The notes beneath the pieces are model-generated. The model made no database searches and was not told the origin of the DNA. It saw only the letters and a list, made by a program, of their open reading frames with translations. A stretch of DNA of 64,000 bases from an uncultured Paludibacter sp. Its GTDB lineage: Bacteria > Bacteroidota > Bacteroidia > Bacteroidales > Paludibacteraceae. Below, piece after piece: positions 59,591 to 64,000 of this stretch. The stretch spans positions 1 to 64,000 of the forward strand of contig CALFXE010000242.1 in assembly GCA_937927845.1 (NCBI GenBank). Reading direction: 5' to 3'. The position numbers and the translations under genes are program-made. How positions within the stretch are numbered: the stretch's first letter is position 1; each line of letters starts with the position of its first letter.

Positions 59591-60733
59591 TTACCATTCC
59601 CTAACCTGCTCGTTAACCCCACATCCCAATGATCGAAGATAAATCATTGTAATTTTAATATCAGAATGCCGACATTGGCGCATAACCACATACGGATCCT
59701 TGACAATGTTATATAATTCAACAACGCCGGTGTGTTTCCATGAATAAAACGTGCATTCTTTCTTAACGTTCAACTCCCGATTAACTTCTCGCTGCCGATC
59801 TGAAAAATCATCAACACGATTTAATTTCTTTAGTGTTGGTGAAAAATGTTTTCCAAAAACATACGTATCCGGATTTAATTTTAGAATTTCCATACTTTCG
59901 ATTATTTTTTCAAGTGATTTGGATATGGTCACGCTATCCTGTATACGTGATTTGGCGCTTTCCGAAGGCACAACGATAGTTTTATTTTCCCAGCGTATGT
60001 GTTTAACCTGAAGCTTCGCAAGCTCCGAACGTCGAAAAAAACAGTATTTGACAAAACGAGTTGCATAATAAAATTTAATGTCATTTTTTAATAAGTACTC
60101 AATAATACGTTTTTCTTCATCAGTTGAGTAGTTTGTATTCTTTCCCTGGTCCTCCGGGAGTTTTTTAATTCCATTGATAGGACTTTGTTTGATAATCTGT
60201 CGTTCTGATAAAGCGTTGAAAAACGATCTCAGGGTGTTTAAATGTCCATTGTGTGTTTTTCCACAGTAACCTTTATCACGCAGCAACCAATCAAAATACT
60301 GGCGTGCGTAAAAATTTGTAAAATTTTGAACAAAGAGTTTGTCAAGTTTACGTATGTTTAACCACTTTTTAAACAGATTTGTTTGATCGTAATATGTCTT
60401 ATATGAACGTGGTGTGATAAATGCTTTTTTGATAGATAGGATATCGTCAAAAGCCTCAGACGTAGTTATATCTCTATACTCTTGCTTTTCTGTCTTGTTG
60501 GTGATAGGATTCCAGTCATCTTTTAATTTGAGATGTAAAGCCGTAATTATACTACCGGCTTCTTGTTCACGTTCGCGTTTGGTTTTAAACTTGTTTATCC
60601 CAAATTTATAACGACATAACTTCTTAATTCCGGTTGATAAGTCGGTATAGTAAAAATAGACATACCAAGCTTTTGATAAGTCACCTTTGCATGTACAAAG
60701 TTTTGGTATCGTAAAATGTTTCTGAGTTTTCAT
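59591..60733 (-). CDS. int: Tyrosine recombinase integrase
   Basis: A 380-residue integrase of the type common in Bacteroidetes mobile elements. N-terminal Arm-like region (about 1-90), SAM-like core-binding domain (about 100-195, 'ARQYFDWLLRDKGYCGKTHN'), and catalytic domain (about 205-375) with Arg in 'YCFFRRSELAKLQVKHIRWE', 'FYSWKHTGVVELYN', 'RQCRHSDIKITMIYL' carrying the His/Arg pair and the nucleophile Tyr. The ATG at 60733 is used rather than TTG 60739. It is 80 bases from attR and points away from it. It would integrate at the tRNA-Leu 3' end. Confidence 0.93.
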   Translation of the reverse strand: MKTQKHFTIPKLCTCKGDLSKAWYVYFYYTDLSTGIKKLCRYKFGINKFKTKREREQEAGSIITALHLKLKDDWNPITNKTEKQEYRDITTSEAFDDILSIKKAFITPRSYKTYYDQTNLFKKWLNIRKLDKLFVQNFTNFYARQYFDWLLRDKGYCGKTHNGHLNTLRSFFNALSERQIIKQSPINGIKKLPEDQGKNTNYSTDEEKRIIEYLLKNDIKFYYATRFVKYCFFRRSELAKLQVKHIRWENKTIVVPSESAKSRIQDSVTISKSLEKIIESMEILKLNPDTYVFGKHFSPTLKKLNRVDDFSDRQREVNRELNVKKECTFYSWKHTGVVELYNIVKDPYVVMRQCRHSDIKITMIYLRSLGCGVNEQVREW

Positions 60734-60812
60734 AAGCAATGTTTTTATGCACTAAATTATACACTATGACATTACTTGAACTTGGAGATTATTGAAAATC
60801 AGATATTTATAT

Positions 60813-60834
60813 AACTATAGTGCGCAGGATGAGA
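60813..60834 (+). other. Right attachment site (att core)
   Basis: Identical 22 bp to 19690-19711. The right 14 bases are the 3' end of tRNA-Leu(GAG), so integration leaves this tRNA intact. The integrase gene begins 80 bases to the left; the stretch 60734-60812 between them has no gene. Confidence 0.93.
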
Positions 60835-60904
60835 CTCGAACTCACACGCCGTTGCCGGCACTACCCCCTCAAAGTAGCGTGTATACCAATTTCACCACCT
60901 GCGC
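60821..60904 (-). tRNA. tRNA-Leu (GAG)
   Basis: 84-base class II tRNA on the minus strand: acceptor GCGCAGG/CCTGCGC with discriminator A, anticodon stem CTACT/GGTAG with loop TTGAGGG (anticodon GAG), long variable arm, T-loop TTCGAGT. CCA is not encoded. Its 3' end is the phage integration site. Confidence 0.95.
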
Positions 60905-60918
60905 AAATTTACAGTAAG

Positions 60919-61002
60919 TACCCGGAACAGGAGTCGAACCTGCACAGCCTTGCGGCCACTAGTCCCTGAAACTAGCGTGTCTACCAATTTCACCATCCGG
61001 GC
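60919..61002 (-). tRNA. tRNA-Leu (CAG)
   Basis: 84-base class II tRNA on the minus strand, 14 bases upstream of the GAG tRNA. Anticodon stem CTAGT/ACTAG with loop TTCAGGG (anticodon CAG), long variable arm, T-loop TTCGACT. CCA not encoded. Probably co-transcribed with the neighbouring tRNA-Leu. Confidence 0.95.
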
Positions 61003-61024
61003 TTAATGTTATGTGATTATTCTG

Positions 61025-61053
61025 AAAAAGTGATACGCGCTGTATCACTTTTT
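61025..61053. terminator. Bidirectional terminator upstream of the tRNA pair
   Basis: AAAAAGTGATAC (61025-61036) pairs with GTATCACTTTTT (61042-61053), 12-bp perfect stem with 5-base loop and T-run on the + side. It isolates the tRNAs from the host genes to the right. Confidence 0.8.
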
Positions 61054-61125
61054 TATTTTTAATTCGAGAAGCAAAAGTACTATATATTTTAGAACCCACC
61101 AAAATATTTATTTCATTTTTACTAT

Positions 61126-61170
61126 AAAGCTATGCAACTATACATAAAGTTTGGATAGTTGCATAGCTTT
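61126..61170. terminator. Terminator of the leftward T9SS genes
   Basis: AAAGCTATGCAACTAT (61126-61141) pairs perfectly with ATAGTTGCATAGCTTT (61155-61170): 16 bp with a 13-base loop. On the minus strand it comes 21 bases after the stop of the gene at 61192. Both flanks are A/T-rich, so it may work both ways. Confidence 0.75.
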
Positions 61171-61191
61171 TAAAATTATATTTGTAGTTAA

Positions 61192-63129
61192 TTATCGTTT
61201 AATGATACGTTGTACTGAAACAATTTGTTCATTTTGAGTTACTTTAACCAAATAAATACCTTTTGCAATATTAATCCCACTGAAAGTAAGTTCTTCTGAA
61301 TTTGTAGAACCTCTTAGAACCGTCTGTCCCGAAATAGATACAAACTCTACTTCAAAGCCAGATTCTGGGAGCATAATATGAATATTATCAAAAACCATAG
61401 TAGGATAAATAGTTGCCTTTACTGATATGTCATTTAATTTTGTTATTATTATGTCCTCTATAGAATATGTATAATCACCAGAGGCACCAAGGTTTACTTT
61501 TGCATTGAAAGGAACTCCCGTATTTTTATATTTAGCATCTACATTATAGTTATAATCACTTGGAGGCCATTGACTATTACCTACCAAAACAAAATTACTT
61601 CCATCTTTTGGTCCATATGTTTCTAAAAGTTCATTTTCAAATTCTATTCTTACTCGATGTCTATCTTCCCAATCTGTTCCCGACCAATCTTGTGTGCTAC
61701 AAATGATATTCTTCCCTTTGAATGTTGAATTACCAATATAATCTAATTCGGCTACAGTTTTTTGAGACCAAGGTACCCATAAAAAAGCTTTTGTTATTTT
61801 TTCAAAAGAGATTATAGCTGGATTCGTTGTGTAGTTTACTCGTATTCGGTAAGGTGTAGGTTCTTCATCTATATCTAATGTGCCGCTAAGATTGTCATCT
61901 CCCACGAAGGAATAATCGCCATTACTTAATGATGTGTATAGTTCAAAAATAACTCCATCGCGTTTCATTGCTAAGGATGTTCCTTCTGATTCTACAACAG
62001 CAGTTCCTTGTATTGAGAGGGTTTCAGGCATCGGTGGGATGTAATCTGTTAATGAGTATGTATAATTACCGGAAGGATTAAAGACTACTGTTGCATTAAA
62101 AGGAACACCTGTGTTTTTATATTTAGCATCTACATCGTAGTTGTAATCACTTGGACCCCATTGACTATTGCCTACTATAAAAAATTTGTTTCCATTTGTT
62201 GGTCCGTAAGTTTCTAAAGCTTCATTTTCAAACTCTATTCTTACACGATGCCTATCTTCCCAATTAGTTCCCGACCAATCTTCTGTACTACAAGTAATAT
62301 CCTCCACTTTGAATGTTGAATTACCAACATAAGTTAATTCAGCTACATTTTTTTGAGACCAGGGTACCCATAAATACATTTTTGTTATTTCCTCAATAGT
62401 TATTGCTGCCGGAAGGGTTTTATAATCCACACGGATACGGTAGGGAACGGCGTCATCGTTATCAACTGTAATGGTTCCACCGGATAAATCATTATCACCA
62501 TCAAAAGAATAGTTACCTGATTTCAGTGATGTGTAAAGTTCGTAACAGCTTCCTTTCCATCCTAATTCGATATCATCAGTAAATTCGGCTACTGCAGTAC
62601 CTGTAAGTTTTAATGTTGCAGGAACAATTGTTGAATCATCTTCTGTAAAGAGTTTCCATTCAGAGAAAGATAGTTGATCACTACCAATTATTTCAGTAAC
62701 AAATAAACGATAATACTTATATGCAGTATTATTTCCTCTTAATACATATTCATTTGTGTAAAATCTCTCTATAAAAAACTCATTGGTTCTTTCGTCCAAA
62801 ACATTCCAGTCGGTCCCATTATTTGAACCTGAGAAAGTCCATGCTTTACCATCCCGTCCGGGAGAATCATTGGAACTGGTAAGAGTATATTTATATAGAG
62901 TTACAGAGGAGGCTAATTCATACTGAATTGAGATCCCCGAATTCGAGTTAAAGAAACAACTGTACTTGGTACCTGTATTGTTGTCTCTCAAGTTTTCTAC
63001 CACTTCTCCCCAGTTTCCAGGTGCGGAGGCTGTGATTGTTGTTTCACTATTAATGACATTAGTGAAACCTGCAAAAGAAAATACACTGGCAAGAAAATAT
63101 GCCATGCTGAGTAATAATAATTTTTTCAT
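61192..63129 (-). CDS. T9SS-secreted protein with F5/8C-like domain and duplicated module
   Basis: A 645-residue exported protein. Signal peptide (1-20), a discoidin/F5/8-type C-like domain (about 24-162, 'FSGSNNGTDWNVLDERTNEF', 'RLFVTEIIGSDQLSFSEWKL'), two near-copies of a 195-residue SusE/F-like beta module (about 170-368 and 369-563; each with 'YLWVPWSQK/FLWVPWSQK', 'EDRHRVRIEFENE', 'YNVDAKYKNTGVPFN'), and a type IX secretion sorting domain (about 570-645, 'GFEVEFVSISGQTVLRGSTN', 'KGIYLVKV'). A carbohydrate-binding surface protein is likely; no catalytic residues seen. Confidence 0.78.
   Translation of the reverse strand: MKKLLLLSMAYFLASVFSFAGFTNVINSETTITASAPGNWGEVVENLRDNNTGTKYSCFFNSNSGISIQYELASSVTLYKYTLTSSNDSPGRDGKAWTFSGSNNGTDWNVLDERTNEFFIERFYTNEYVLRGNNTAYKYYRLFVTEIIGSDQLSFSEWKLFTEDDSTIVPATLKLTGTAVAEFTDDIELGWKGSCYELYTSLKSGNYSFDGDNDLSGGTITVDNDDAVPYRIRVDYKTLPAAITIEEITKMYLWVPWSQKNVAELTYVGNSTFKVEDITCSTEDWSGTNWEDRHRVRIEFENEALETYGPTNGNKFFIVGNSQWGPSDYNYDVDAKYKNTGVPFNATVVFNPSGNYTYSLTDYIPPMPETLSIQGTAVVESEGTSLAMKRDGVIFELYTSLSNGDYSFVGDDNLSGTLDIDEEPTPYRIRVNYTTNPAIISFEKITKAFLWVPWSQKTVAELDYIGNSTFKGKNIICSTQDWSGTDWEDRHRVRIEFENELLETYGPKDGSNFVLVGNSQWPPSDYNYNVDAKYKNTGVPFNAKVNLGASGDYTYSIEDIIITKLNDISVKATIYPTMVFDNIHIMLPESGFEVEFVSISGQTVLRGSTNSEELTFSGINIAKGIYLVKVTQNEQIVSVQRIIKR
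61440..62620 (-). repeat. Tandem ~590-bp internal duplication
   Basis: The two modules of the gene at 61192 are similar at DNA level; for example 61557-61586 and 62148-62177 match at most positions, 591 bases apart. Synonymous differences are spread throughout, so the duplication is not recent. Confidence 0.7.
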
Positions 63130-63211
63130 GACTTTTTATTTTAAAATTAAATTCATTTCTACATTTATCATGTTTTTCCTAAAATTGTAAAGAACCATAC
63201 AAATAAGTTTT

Positions 63212-64000
63212 TCACTCCACAACAATTTTCTGTGTTAAAATATCACCCTTTATTGTTTTGGCTCTAACAATATAAATTCCTTTCGAGAGTTTTCTGTCAT
63301 AATCTAAATTCACCCCTGATGTACGAAACAATTGCTGTCCTGCCAAAGAATATACGGTCACCTCTTTTACATCTCTGTCTTTATCGGAGAAAATCATATT
63401 TCTCACTCCTGTCGGAGTCTGTTCTTCGAGAGTCAGTGTATTCAGACTTTGTGCCTTATTCTCTACTATCGCACTGCCTTCTGCACTTCCATCTAAGGGA
63501 GCATATATTTCCAGACTTGATTTTAACATTTTACCCTCATGCAGTGCAGCAATTTCTTCGGCACACATTCCGGAGCGGAAAAGGAACAATTCACGATAAG
63601 CTGCCGATTCGGGTGCTTTGCCAAATTCGTTAATAATGAATTTCTTGGGAACCACCTTTTCACTGATCATAGTCGAGCGGGGGATACGTTCTCCATCTAC
63701 ATAAAGCTGTGTTCTACCCCATGCATAATAATGCGTAAGTGCAACCGTATGCCATACCCCATCGTTGAGTGCAGTTTCGGAAGTCTGTGTTTTATAAGTG
63801 AGCTTTCCTTCATCGTTCAGTCTCATACGAACAGTGTCACCGGAGGCTGTAATCACTGAGGCAAGAGTACCCGTACCGGTTGTTTTGAAACTGAAGGCAA
63901 GCGTGAAAGAATGTAAGATATTTTCAGGTATAAAGGAAAGCTGTTTTAGGGTTTCAGCCCTTGCAAGGGACAAGGAAGCATCCATATTTCTGACAGGTTG
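63212..64000 (-). CDS. T9SS-secreted LamG-like protein, 5' end outside the window
   Basis: 262 codons, open to the right window edge, so the true N-terminus lies beyond 64000. The visible part is a concanavalin-A/LamG-like beta-sandwich ('LHSFTLAFSFKTTGTGTLAS', 'GVWHTVALTHYYAWGRTQLY', 'AAYRELFLFRSGMCAEEIAA') followed by a type IX secretion sorting domain ('KEVTVYSLAGQQLFRTSGVN', 'LSKGIYIVRAKTIKG'). It is probably a larger cell-surface or released enzyme or adhesin. Stop 63212 is TGA; the next leftward gene starts 82 bases on. Confidence 0.75.
   Translation of the reverse strand, partial: QPVRNMDASLSLARAETLKQLSFIPENILHSFTLAFSFKTTGTGTLASVITASGDTVRMRLNDEGKLTYKTQTSETALNDGVWHTVALTHYYAWGRTQLYVDGERIPRSTMISEKVVPKKFIINEFGKAPESAAYRELFLFRSGMCAEEIAALHEGKMLKSSLEIYAPLDGSAEGSAIVENKAQSLNTLTLEEQTPTGVRNMIFSDKDRDVKEVTVYSLAGQQLFRTSGVNLDYDRKLSKGIYIVRAKTIKGDILTQKIVVE

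Larger units (their letters stand above)
19690..60834. mobile_element. Integrated prophage, 41,123 bp
   Basis: The element is bounded by identical 22-bp direct repeats at 19690-19711 and 60813-60834, the right copy containing the 3' end of a tRNA-Leu gene. Inside are, in order, a repressor and lysogeny block, recombination and replication genes, terminase, tail genes, head genes, fibres, lysis genes and a tyrosine integrase next to the right repeat. All essential module types are present, so it may be intact. Gene content (tape measure, tail tube, no sheath recognised) suggests a long-tailed, probably siphovirus-like phage. Capsid, portal and ClpP-type protease resemble Bacteroidetes temperate phages. 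Confidence 0.95.

Overview
The window is a piece of a low-GC Bacteroidales-type (Bacteroidetes) chromosome carrying an integrated phage. Host clues are a SusC/SusD polysaccharide utilisation locus, type IX secretion C-terminal sorting domains, A-rich translation starts with few Shine-Dalgarno sites, and promoters of the TTTG-N18-20-TAnnTTTG type. The genus cannot be fixed from sequence alone; T9SS-bearing families such as Dysgonomonadaceae or Paludibacteraceae would fit.

Host left arm (1-19689): a leftward trio of flotillin-like FloA, NfeD-like and a TPR/PD40 lipid-envelope-type protein; two overlapping cation diffusion facilitators; then a rightward glycan locus. The glycan locus comprises a membrane-anchored DUF6377-type regulator, SusC, SusD, a SusE/F-like surface lipoprotein, a GH30 lipoprotein, a T9SS-secreted protein with three starch-binding-like domains, a second GH30 and a GH3 lipoprotein. 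The GH30+GH3 content resembles the known beta-1,6-glucan locus of Bacteroides thetaiotaomicron, so a beta-1,6-linked (fungal-type) glucan is the best guess for the substrate. Two long stem-loops sit in the spacers inside this operon.

Prophage (19690-60834): a 22-bp direct repeat, identical at 19690-19711 and 60813-60834 and covering the 3' end of a tRNA-Leu gene, bounds a 41,123-bp element with a tyrosine integrase at its right end. From left to right: an S24-type repressor; a leftward lysogeny block with a split SLATT-like two-TM protein; matching 16-bp operator palindromes at two rightward promoters; a recombination/replication block (RecT, RecE-like nuclease, NinB-like, ParB-like, SNF2 helicase, VRR-NUC, DUF4373-type replication protein); many small unknown genes; a serine recombinase and an HNH nuclease; a terminator and a consensus late promoter at 36777-36808; terminase; tail genes and tape measure; a moron pair including a KilA-N protein; ClpP-type prohead protease with nested scaffold, major capsid, tail-tube-like protein, an odd tRNA, portal, adaptors; two fibre genes; an EEP-family nuclease; holin-like, GH24 endolysin and a spanin-like protein. 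The tail module lies before the head module, which is unusual.

Host right arm (60813-64000): two leftward tRNA-Leu genes (GAG and CAG anticodons), strong terminators, and two leftward genes for T9SS-secreted proteins, one with an F5/8C-like domain plus an internal duplication, the other a LamG-like protein cut by the window edge.

The points most worth a second look are the split SLATT-like gene in the lysogeny block, the inverted-repeat-bounded nucleotidyltransferase cassette that seems to have cut off the tail of the ParB-like gene, the two abnormal tRNA-like sequences, and the promoter-terminator leader in front of the KilA-N gene.
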